Notes under the pieces: generated by a model
Database searches by the model: none
What the model was told of the DNA's origin: nothing
Seen by the model: the letters and a program-made list of their open reading frames with translations, nothing else
Assembly: GCA_963514095.1 (NCBI GenBank)
Contig: OY741266.1
Coordinates: forward strand, 15,857,455-15,921,454
DNA length: 64,000 bases
Direction: 5' to 3'
Origin: Eutrigla gurnardus
Lineage: Eukaryota; Chordata; Actinopteri; Perciformes; Triglidae
Program-made: the position numbers and the translations under genes
Part shown: piece by piece, positions 1 through 10,528 of the stretch
Layout: every line of letters begins with the position of its first letter
How positions within the stretch are numbered: the first letter of the stretch is position 1

Positions 1-544
1 GCTTGTGCTTGCAGAGTAGTTGTGTGGCACATTGCAGGCAATTTTCAGCAACACAAATGCATTATGGATTAAATGTGATCCTTGTGTTAGTAAGGCAAAT
101 AAATGACTGCAGCTGTACCGAACATCAGCAAGTCAATATTAGCACTCTCACTTGTCAACTTTTAAATAGTTCCTGTTCAGCTTATGCGGAACATGAATGT
201 GTGGGCTGGATTGCTTGTTTGGGATCTTTGCGTTGCTTTCATAACGTATATAAAACTGAAATTTCAGACAACATTTAATAAAAATAGCCTTCAATACTTT
301 TAATACCAAGCAAGACAAATACATGCTATTATTTGCATATCTGGTACTAATTAATCATCAAACCTTGTCTAGCATTCATAAGCTATTTAATACCAGACAT
401 GTATTAAGGGCAGAGTGCATGTTTGATCCGACAGACATAACTGTTCTGTTGTATTTCAACCTGTTTCATAATGTGTCTTAGAACATGCTTTGCAGCTCAT
501 AGTGGCTGAAGCTGACTGAAGTACCCAGCGAGAGATACTGACAG

Positions 545-594
545 AGAACCTGTCACTGATTCCTGAGACAGAACCTGTCACTGATTCCTGAGAC
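545..594. repeat. 25-bp perfect tandem duplication
   Basis: AGAACCTGTCACTGATTCCTGAGAC occurs twice in immediate succession without mismatch. It is a recent slip or duplication in otherwise unique-looking intron. Confidence 0.9.
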
Positions 595-3500
595 TGGCCA
601 TGTCACTCTTACATGACACAGAGCACAGATACGTCCGAGCTCTTTCCCCATGTCTGCAAAGTATTAAGTGTGCTTCCCACTGCAGGCAGTACTGTTTTCT
701 CAGTGAGGGAAACGATGGGAATTAGACGAGTAGTAATACTATTTAGATATCTGAATGTAGAGCTGATTAAAGGTAATTAATTGCAGTCATCTTTGAAACC
801 TCAGTAAGTGTTGGAGTCCCAAAAGGATGATGGGCACATTTTAAATATATGGACTCTGTAGTAGTTTTAAAATGTAATTTCACATTGAAAAAACAATACA
901 GTACATTTGTGGCCAAACACTATTTCTAGTTTTAAGTACTCAAAACTCGGAACATTCTTGGAAGTCAATGGAATATTTTTAATTATATGTACGCACGTGT
1001 GGAACACCCTCCTCCAACAACTGAGCGTCGTGTGATTACTTCTTTACTCTCCACGTCGATCTTACATTTGAAATGTATTAATTGTTTTTAAGACGAGATA
1101 GAGAGAGGGTGAGAACAGTGAAGCAGGCCAACATACACAAGTGTGAAGAGGCATTCGACCCTTCCTGTCATTTGTCACTCAGACTGTCTCTCAGGCTGCA
1201 GAGGTGAGGCGGGACACAGCTGTTGGTGGAAGCGAGGTGACTTGTCAACTTGTTCCTTCCTGATCTAGTGTGTGATTTGTGCGAGAGTCTTGTGTGGCAC
1301 GAGTGAAGCAGCGGGAAACTCTCCGCTGTCATTTGTCAGTCGGAGGTGAATCTGGATGCAGGTGCCGGCTCGTACATGGGAGAGGAGTGTGTGCTCCATG
1401 TGTGGACAATGAAGGATGTCTTTTCATGAGCCGCGGTCAAACAAAAAGCACGGCCCGGTACTTCAGAAAGGTTAATATCTGTCCGCATGGGAAAGCTGAC
1501 ACACCATGCCATCTCTCCCCTGTAGCTTCATCATTTTCACTGACACTTTACTCAGAAACGGAGACGTCATTGTTGGATTTTTTTTTTTTTTAATAAAAAA
1601 GTTTGGCAAATAAAATATATCAATACACGTATGCTGTACACATTTTGTCAACAATCCCTATTGCTTGCTTTTGAATGGGATGCTTTTTAATGGGCAAGTG
1701 TCCCACATAATGATCACTTTTTTACTGCTCAATATCTGGAACCTTGAGCTGTAATGCAGGCGTTTTTATCCCCTGTTGCTGTGTAGGTGGAAGATCAGTA
1801 CTGGTCGTGTCAAGTATATTTTACAATAATCTGTTTCAGCTACAACTTCGCTAACAAAGATGTCGTGCCCACATCCTCTCTTCTCAGCTAGAGGCAACAG
1901 TGATACCCTGTTATTATTCCAACCAGGAGAATCAAGTGCGTGCATCTGTGCATCTCTTTGTCTGTCCATGGCCAAGCTCGTATCTGCTGCAACAAACTGC
2001 ATACTATTTTAGCATCCAGGTATGGATGCATGCTCAAGGAACTCTTGTGATTGTGGCCACTCATACTTTGATAAATAACTTTTATTGCCTTTTTGATACT
2101 GCTGTTGACTGCCTGCTGACTCCTCACTCACTACTCGTAAATGGACCCTGGCCGGTAGGGGCCGTGAGTAATAACACAACTGAGTGCATCGCTGACCCCC
2201 AGCCAATGCTTTGTGGCTGGATTCACAGTGGGGGAGAACCATAGACTGTATGTCTATTTGGAAAACAGTTTGCTCACTTTTATTGTTTTGGACAGTGTGT
2301 TTGGCTAACGGCTAACAGAGCTACACACTCAGCTGACTGCCGCCGCACAGCCGTTACTCTGCAGCCAGATACAGTTATTAGACGTAGTTATTCCGGGCAT
2401 ATTAACTGGCCATTTTTATTTATTGGGTTTCTGTCATGAATCATCCTAAATTATCTTGGCTTACTTAATTAAGAGAATATTAAATAGAAAATGTCCCCAT
2501 ATTTTCGCCACAAACATTACTATTATGATCGTAATATAATAATTTTACTTTCTTTAAAAAAAAAAAAAATCCAGATGGAGGTGCCATTTGTCCAGAAACA
2601 AATGCTTTGAGGTGTGTAATTAATTTTACACTCATTATTGGAGATTAATAAATGGAAGAAGAGAACATTTAGAAAATATCCATAAATATATGCTAACTTA
2701 AAACAAACCAAGATGCGTTTAGTATAGGACAGGCATTATTCAAGCAAATTCAAACAGCAGAGAAACTTTTGTGGTCATCAGGGAAAAAACGTTGATATCA
2801 AACAACAGCGCATCAGAGACATTGTGCATCAGTGAATGCTGTTGTTAATCCTCTATGAAGAGGGTTTTGCTGTCTTATTCTTGTTTCTTTCTACTCTTTG
2901 CCATTGCTGTTGCCCCTGTCTTTTCTGCTTTTGGCTACTTCTTCATTTTTTTCTGAGCCTTTTGTGTCTCATTGCTGGTGTAATCACACTGCTGGTCTAA
3001 TTAGTATAACACACCTACGTCGATGTTGTTGTACTTTGACATGTCAAAATAGGTCTTAAGGCATCCATGAAAACACATGAGAGGAAAAACAACGATATCC
3101 GTGCAATTCCGCAGCATTAAATCCATCAGTGCCGCGGTTCTCTTTTTAACAACGGTATTGATCTCCTTCACTTTTATAAGCTGCAGTTAATAAAACTGAA
3201 AACTCTCTCTTGATGTTCCCAAAAATGACTTGCAGGGAGGTTCAGGACTTCTATCTTCTGAAATTGTGCAATTTGAGGGAAGAGCAAGGAAGAAAGTTAA
3301 GAAGTGTAGTGGAGGAGGGAGAGAGCTAAAGAGGGGAGAAGCAAGATGAAGAAAAAGATGCTATACATGCACTGGCTGTTGGCATACAGCCCTGAGGGAG
3401 CTGCTTGACTCACAGTCAATAATTTCAATAAGGTGGTCTCCTCTGAAATGGCTTTTTTGGGACTTGCAGTATGAGGTTGAAGTTTCCATAATGACCTAAT

Positions 3501-3835
3501 TTAAGTCTCCCCATATCAAACTACATTCTGAATGGTACAGCAAACATTTAAAAATAGATCTAATAGCTGTACATTTTGTTTAATATGCAGGACAAGCTAA
3601 TAGTTAATGAACCATGGAACAATCATATAGACAAGGGATAAAGTCATGCATTTGGAACTTGTGTGAAATTCTGTTTATATGACTGGTTAATATTATTATA
3701 ATGCTTATTCTTATCATGATGGTTGTTTGTTTTCATGAATGGCAGAATGGTGCTTTAAATGTTACTGCCAAGGAATTGTTGGGCGGCGTTATCTCCTTTG
3801 GTTAAATGATGGTCCAGGGTTGTTGTTTGTTTGAA

Positions 3836-3905
3836 ATTTGTTTATTTAGGATAATCCCCTTGAGATGTATCATCTCGTTTTCGAGGGGGGTCCCAATATA
3901 TAAGA
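3836..3905 (-). mobile_element. LINE 3' end with terminal stem-loops
   Basis: Read on the minus strand: CCCCCCTCGAAAACGAGATGATACATCTCAAGGGGATTATCCTAAATAAAC. It can fold as CTCG-AAAA-CGAG and GAGATG-ATA-CATCTC inside an outer CCCC/GGGG pairing. This arrangement is typical of the 3' ends of L2/Rex1-type fish LINEs. Sequence to the right (to about 4230) may be older 3' UTR or body, but no reverse-transcriptase motif is readable there. Confidence 0.5.
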
Positions 3906-4441
3906 CAATCACTACATAAGAACAGAGAAATGACAGAAAAAAACAACAACAAAAAAGGACACATATACATTATAAACACATTAAAACCAATACGTGGCCC
4001 AATGGCCAAAAATAGATAAGCATATTCAGTGGATAGTGTTCCCTATGCTAAAGCAGATAAGAAATATAGCATTGGAGCACCTTCCCTTAGCATTTAGAAA
4101 ATGTAAACAGCTCGGAACACGGCTGCCACGTAGATACTTCCGAGTCATTTCACTCAGTTAGGAACCTTCCTGAGAGGTCCGCAGCCCAAACACAGTCTCT
4201 CCTTAAAATTACTTTGTTCTAGTTAGCTATGCATCAGCAGGTGTGGTATGGTACTAAATGATGAACTTACTGTTCTTGGTATTGTTTATTGCATTGAATT
4301 CCACCCACCTACCCTGACATGGAAAACAAAAAGAAAGGCATCTTCTCAATATATATGTATATTCCCATGCATTACAATGGTCAAGAGGCCAAAGAACAAC
4401 ACAGAGTCTCCATCTGTGCATTTCATTTTCTCACCTGTTTT

Positions 4442-4444
<3 letters not shown>

Positions 4445-4516
<72 letters not shown>
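4445..4516. repeat. (CT)36 microsatellite
   Basis: 72 nt of uninterrupted CT. A homopyrimidine tract of this length can adopt triplex structures and is highly mutable. Confidence 0.97.
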
Positions 4517-4519
<3 letters not shown>

Positions 4520-4628
4520 ATAAAAGGTTGTGTGAAAAATTACAACGGTCCTGAATATTAGAAATGCCTGCAAAATACTCTCCCAGACCATCCATCACCA
4601 CAGGGACACATGGGTTTATTGTGTGCGC

Positions 4629-4632
<4 letters not shown>

Positions 4633-4662
<30 letters not shown>
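4633..4662. repeat. (GT)15 microsatellite
   Basis: 30 nt uninterrupted GT preceded by GTGCGCGTGC. Confidence 0.95.
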
Positions 4663-4664
<2 letters not shown>

Positions 4665-6149
4665 ACATCTATATATATGGGTGTGTGTATGGACACTGAT
4701 ATGTCATGGTGATCGGTGCTTTGTCTGTAGTGGATGTTCTGCGTGTGTATAACCTTGCATGTGGTATGCTTTCACCTAATAGGACAGTTTTCCATTTTAA
4801 CCTCGCCGTGATGAGGGAATCCATCATTTTCTCTACAACTAGTGCATCAAAGTGGACATTAACCCACTCACACATGCTGGTGACCTTGCATGTACAAAAC
4901 TCTGACACGCATACGGCTGACATTATGATGTGTCCTTTCTGGACACAGTCCAGATGTGACTGAGCTGTATTAAATATACAGAGGGCATCTTTCTTTCTTC
5001 TCATCCATACATTTTCCAGATAATCTTTTTTTTTTTCTTTTTAAGTTTACAATTTTTCGAGCAGCACAATGGTGTGAAGTTCCTTATTGATAATGATGTT
5101 GTTGCTACTAAGAAGACAAGGCAATACCACATTTATTTAATTAGTGAATGTCAAACAACATCAAATTGGAGAAATAATTAAGTTAAAATAGAATGAGGCA
5201 AATCAAACAATCAAATACAAATAACAGAGTGGTACGGTGTAGTACAAGATTAATAAATAACCCCAAAGCTCACCCAGACAATTCATAACAGAGCAGCAGA
5301 TCCAACGTATATTTTAGCCCTATATAAAGCAATGCTTTATAAACCAATAGTACTGTTTTTTTTACTAAAGGACATGGTAATATTTCAAACCACAGCTAAT
5401 GCAGTGTCAGGGAAGTGTGTGAGAACATGGAATCTATAAGGATGGGTTTCCTCTGTGGTGGTATTTATTGTAATATTGTTTCTTTCAGTTCTCACTCTCT
5501 TGCTCTAAAATAAGTAGTATTACTCTATTTAAACTTGACCCTGAGGTTGTTTATATTTGAGGCTTTATTGATTCGTAAAACCTTCCTCAGGTGCCTTTCA
5601 ATATGGGACGAGAGATGTGGGCGGGCGAGGTGGATAGAGGAAAAGGGAACATGGTCCATAATTAAGGCCGCATGGATTTGTTCCAGTCAATTAGTTTGTT
5701 CTACAGCTGTCTGCAGTTTCCACAACAGGTCTCTGTAGGTGTCTGTGTGTATAATCTTTAATACACTTTGTGTTTTTTTTATATTGCATCCAAACAAACG
5801 AATGTTTGCAAGCAAATCATGCAGTTAGCATAAGCAGGATGGATGAACTTAGCAATAAGTAGTTAGGTGTTTTACTTTGGTGAAAGCATAAATACCATAG
5901 TAAAATACTTCCTTACACGTCAAAGTCCTGGAGTATAAATACATATTCCGCAAGAACAGAGACGTGTTCTCTCTCCCAGGGCTGCGAGAAAAGAAGCAGC
6001 CCTGGTTCAGGAGTTCTCTCAGCTTGCGTGTTGTGTCAATTTGAAGTGACCGTGGTTAATGTAGAATACCGTGAGAAAACAAAGCCATTTCTCTGTTCTT
6101 GTGGAGTATGCATCAGGCTTAACACCCAAGAGTCGCTGAAGAGAGCATA

Positions 6150-6240
6150 TATCTCATCTGGCCTGGGAACTCCTCTGGGTCCCACCGGAAGAGCTGGAAA
6201 AAGTTGTTGGGGGCCGTCTGGAATACCCGAATAGATGGAG
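6150..6240 (+). mobile_element. Rex3/RTE-like LINE 3' end fragment
   Basis: CATCTGGCCTGGGAACTCCTCTGGGTCCCACCGGAAGAGCTGG, with the following GGGGGCCGTCTGG, matches the very common terminal segment of fish Rex3/RTE LINEs (CTGGAGCGCCTCGGGATCCCCCCGGAAGAGCTGG-like), followed by a GATGGA-type tail (GAATAGATGGAG). Only about 90 bp are recognisable. The identification is from memory. Confidence 0.6.
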
Positions 6241-6730
6241 TAAAAGGTACAATATTTCATTCAGAATGTACTGGAGTAAAAAGTATAAAGCAGCATAAAA
6301 CGAAAATACTCTGCCACATGTTTGGCTTACAAAGGCAAGTGTAGGTAAAAAGGGTTTAATGAAAAATACACGGGCAAAAACAAAAAGAGAAGGCAGCAGA
6401 AAAAACACTGAAGCAATTGCAGAGCACTTCTGAATGCAAAAGACTTGCAGAGTGGTGGAGTGAAGACCAGACTTTGATTGTAAGGTTGATGAGGTGAGTG
6501 GGGACAGATGTGCCTTGATTGGTGCAGCAGGAGAAGCCAGCCACGCCTCCTGCCACACACATGCTCTGCAGGAGGAAAAGAAACAGGAAGGGAAAGGGAA
6601 GGGAGAGAAATAAAACACTCACAAAACCAGAAAAATAACAGAATCATCACCTACTCAAGTACAAGTAAAACTGTGTCAGAATTGCAATTGAAGAACTTAG
6701 GTAAATGTACTTGGTGGCATTCCATCACTG
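6241..6730. mobile_element. CAGTGGTGGAA-ended fish repeat (hAT-like), one end visible
   Basis: The right end GTAAATGTACTTGGTGGCATTCCATCACTG is the inverse of a very common fish terminus (CAGTGGTGGAATGTAACTAAGTACATTTACT). Upstream, CTACTCAAGTACAAGTAAAAC fits the same family, as does TACTGGAGTAAAAAGTATAAAGCAGC near 6270. The left terminus is unclear and the Rex3-like fragment abuts or interrupts it. No coding capacity is seen. Confidence 0.5.
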
Positions 6731-7251
6731 ATGACAGCATAATAAGACTGTTCATTGTATCGCACTTGCTATGCAAAGTCAATTCCACACATTTCTGTGG
6801 AAGAACATCACATAGTTCAGAAGAAGACAAAATCTGAATCCGAATGAACCCACCTCATGATGCACCTCTAAAAATGCAAACAAACTAAATATGGTTTTAA
6901 CTCGACTAGGAACTGACATAGATGGATTAATATTTATATTATTGTTATTGCCCGAATTAAATTCTGATTTGCATACTGGATTTAGGAGTTTATTTATTTA
7001 TTAATTTAGTTTTACATGATTTGCTTCAGTGCTAATAAATAGCAGACAAGTAGTTTCACATTCACTATACAAATCCACACGTGCTCAAATAAGAAGCGCC
7101 ACAGACTCAAAATGTATCACTTTAACTCACAGACATACAAAATCATGAGAACACATAGTTAAACATACATCCACGAATGTGCTGCATACACATCCACACG
7201 TTTATGCCGTGTTGTAAGGAATGGAAATCATTAATAGTGTGATGATGAGAC

Positions 7252-7254
<3 letters not shown>

Positions 7255-7287
<33 letters not shown>
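7255..7287. repeat. (TG)n microsatellite
   Basis: 33 nt of uninterrupted TG. Confidence 0.95.
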
Positions 7288-7288
<1 letters not shown>

Positions 7289-8997
7289 ATTGTGCTCTGA
7301 GATGTTGATTTTTCTCTGGCAAAGGCTTGTAGATTTTATCGCAATGAAGCCCATTTCTACTGGCAGAAGAAAAGAAGATGAAAAAGACATACAGACAAAG
7401 CCAAGCAGAAGATTGTTTGTCTGGTAAATTGTTGTTATTGTTGCCAAAATGACTGATTCACCAGCTATTATGTTGATTATATCTTGTTGTTTTTGCTTCA
7501 TCACCAAACATATGTGTTCAGTGCCAATTGAGCAAAACTAAAATGGCAAAAAGAGGAGGACTGTGGGTTTGTGGCCTTTTTGTATATTATCTTCCCATCT
7601 ATCTAACAAGCCATGAAGCCCTTTTTTGTGTTCTTTGTTTGTTTTTAATTGTTTTGTTTGTAGACAACCCTCTTAATGCTGGCCTTCTAAATAACAATCT
7701 TCAGGCTAAAAATAAATTGATAATCTACAATACTGATGTACTGAGAGGTAATAAGCTTTGTCATCAGCATAAAAGTGAGCATTTTCATCAGTCACATTTT
7801 GACCTAGAGGTCCTACGGCTGATCCCTGGGCCACATCAATAGATCCTGGCACCAATATATGATGTCAGTTTGTACGAAGTAAAGGATTCAGAAGTCAGTG
7901 CTGAGCAGTTTCTCATATACTGTACTATAAATAAAAAGCCGCTCAGTGAAGCCTAATATCTAAATGATGAACCTAACCATTCAACCTGTGCATCCGTCCC
8001 AGTCAATAGTGATACAAATACCTCTGATAAGAGAGATGCTTTTGAGGCTTCGGATGGATTAAAAAGAATATATCACATGCTAATGTTATTAGTCAGGCTA
8101 AGGATCATTAAGGATAAGGATTGTTAAGACTGGAAGGTTTCTAGGATTCTAAAAGTGAGAGGGCTTTCTGTGTTCCTAAATCAAAGGCAAATACAACCCT
8201 CATGAAGGATAATGACTAATGGTTGTGCTGTTCAATGTGAAAAAGTTAAAATCAAGTCAATGCAATGCAGGTTACAATATTGATGAAACTTACAATGTAA
8301 TAATTATCTGTGACTCATCTTCTTATTCAGAGCCATTTCTAAATGTGATGATTGACAGTATTAATGTTAATATTCACACCTCTATGCAACCCGTTTTGCT
8401 AAGCGTAAGCAGTCTCCACCGAAACATATGATGAAGTGAGTCAGACAAAGATCCAAGTAACCTGATTCAGGCACAGATGTGGAATCATAAGCCCACTAGA
8501 CTGCACTAGTTTGCCAGGGAGGTAAAACAGTCTGCAGCGATCTTAGCAGGATAAAACATTTGCTGACATTTAAATGGGAAACGCCTTGATATAGAGTGCA
8601 AGTCTCTGATTCAAGAACGGAAATCAATATAAGTTAGATCTCAAGAAGCCCAGATAAAAGTAAAAAGCCTGTTTTATTAGAAAACCTGCAAATCAGGAGT
8701 ACAAATTGGCCCGATGACAGATGCATGGGCCATTTTATTTAACATTGGCACATATTAAAGGGACAATATAACAACAGTAGCTGTTCTGTTTGAAAATATT
8801 TAGGATTAAATATGCTTGCTGAAATGCATTTAAGCCAATTTGTAACTTTTGATAATGCATGATCAAAAGGTTTATTACCAATTCTTGTCCACAACTAAAT
8901 GCCTTTACACATGATTACCAGAGTGTGCTTTTCATTCACCCAGCCCTGCTTAAAGGCACATTACAGCCTCTGATCTGTTTTCCAAAACTAATTTATC

Positions 8998-9082
<85 letters not shown>
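8998..9082. repeat. (GA)n microsatellite, ~85 nt
   Basis: Nearly pure GA with a single AAAG interruption at about 9008-9011. A homopurine tract on the + strand, complementary to the CT tract at 4445. Confidence 0.97.
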
Positions 9083-9085
<3 letters not shown>

Positions 9086-9568
9086 GGGGAGACAATAACG
9101 ATGGAGAGAAACAGAAAAAAAGAAAAGCCTTGACAAGCAGATTGGGGAGAGAGTGTGAGAGAGCTAAGCATTGAATGGAGAGATTTACTAATTTTCTTTT
9201 GTTTGTTAATGAATTCCCATTGTATTCAAGGCTTTGGCAATATTGTTCCCTTGTACCATGTATGCCAATGATGCATACTGGACTGAAAATGAAACAAAAA
9301 GACGAGCAGCGTGTGAGATACAGAGAAAGAGCGAGAGCTGTCGTGTTCAATCAAAATGTGATTTCAGTGTTGGACGGGGGAGCAGCGAGGTGGAATAAAA
9401 CCACCTGATTAATTTTATCATCGTCTTCATGTTTTTGGAAATTTCAGAGTGTGAGTGAGAGAGGAAGGAATAGAAAGGCGTCGCAGGGAATGAAGTGAAT
9501 TTGAATTTGAATAATCAAGCTGAGCTAATTCTGTATATGCCATTCTCCCTCTGTCGCTGTATGCGTGG

Positions 9569-9576
9569 TGTGTGTG

Positions 9577-9622
<46 letters not shown>
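9569..9622. repeat. (GT)n microsatellite
   Basis: About 54 nt GT with one GC interruption at about 9582-9583. Confidence 0.95.
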
Positions 9623-9624
<2 letters not shown>

Positions 9625-9807
9625 CATGTTATAACAGTATCTGTATCTCTATGAAGATATATACTAGTGTTTGTGTGTGCCAGTCTGGGTATATACTGAG
9701 GTATGTGTATTTGCGTGCATGGGGGGGTGGGGGAGGTTACACCGTCACATTTCCTGTTTTACCAAGAAAAGGTATTCCAATGTGAAGTCCTCTGAAGTGA
9801 CAATATG

Positions 9808-9811
<4 letters not shown>

Positions 9812-9855
<44 letters not shown>
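9812..9855. repeat. (TG)n microsatellite at hAT relic edge
   Basis: 44 nt pure TG ending directly at the presumed left end of the hAT relic cluster. Confidence 0.95.
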
Positions 9856-10188
9856 GGAGTGGTGGGACGATATATTGAAATATCGATATATCGTGATATT
9901 TCCTCCTTTGATCAATACACTGATGCCATATATTGTTCAAAGAAATGTTTATAATTTAATATTTTATTAATATATGCAGGCACTATTTACTAGGGTTGCA
10001 AAATCCCAGGAATTTCAACTTTGGAAACTTTCCATAAAAAAAAAAAAAAACAGGAATAAACCTGGAATTGACAAAATTGAAGGTTGGCCCTTAGAAGGAA
10101 TTTTAAGGGCCATATTGTATAGTTGGAGAAAATATATTTTTGCATAATCCTGACTAAAACAACCAGATTTCCTGCAAGTACACTACAG

Positions 10189-10217
10189 TATTATTATTAT
10201 TATTATTAGTATTATTA
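10189..10217. repeat. (ATT)n trinucleotide repeat
   Basis: ATT/TTA units with one AGT interruption, between the hAT end and its BED-finger frame. Confidence 0.85.
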
Positions 10218-10234
10218 TCTCATTCTACAGAAAA

Positions 10235-10528
10235 ATGCCACATGTGCCATCCGATGTATGGAGGCATTTCACACTAACTAATGTTCAACGGAAGTCTTTG
10301 TATATGTGTACATTTTGTGAAAAGAAATACATCAAGAATGCCACAACAATGCAGCAGCATATTGCGAACTGCAAAACATTTACTCAAGGCTCCAAACTTG
10401 AAAAGAGTTCCACTTCGGGGGAAAATGAATCCGCTGTATCAGAGTCAGATACCCTCTCAGTGCCATCAGCTCCGGCTCACTCTGGCATCAGAGGATTATT
10501 TGATTTGATGGATGAATGTATTGCATAA
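10235..10528 (+). pseudogene. BED zinc-finger fragment of a hAT transposase (97 codons)
   Basis: The frame starts MPHVPSDVWRHFTLTN and contains a complete BED-type finger: Trp9 and Phe12, then CTFC (Cys25, Cys28), KKYIKNATTM, and QHIANC with His42 and Cys46 as the last ligands. A Ser-rich linker follows and the frame stops at 10526-10528. The pattern W..F-C..C-KNAT-H...C is that of hAT/ZBED transposase N-termini. No RNaseH-like domain or dimerisation domain follows, so this is an isolated DNA-binding fragment. Domestication is conceivable but nothing here supports it. Confidence 0.7.

Noticed and set aside
5930..5945. TATAAATA promoter-like motif
   Set aside because: It is isolated in AT-rich DNA next to a repeat, with no gene downstream.
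7528..7842. 104-codon + strand frame with a hydrophobic stretch
   Set aside because: Hydrophobicity comes from a T-rich run. There is no homology I recognise, no splice context and no codon-use signal.
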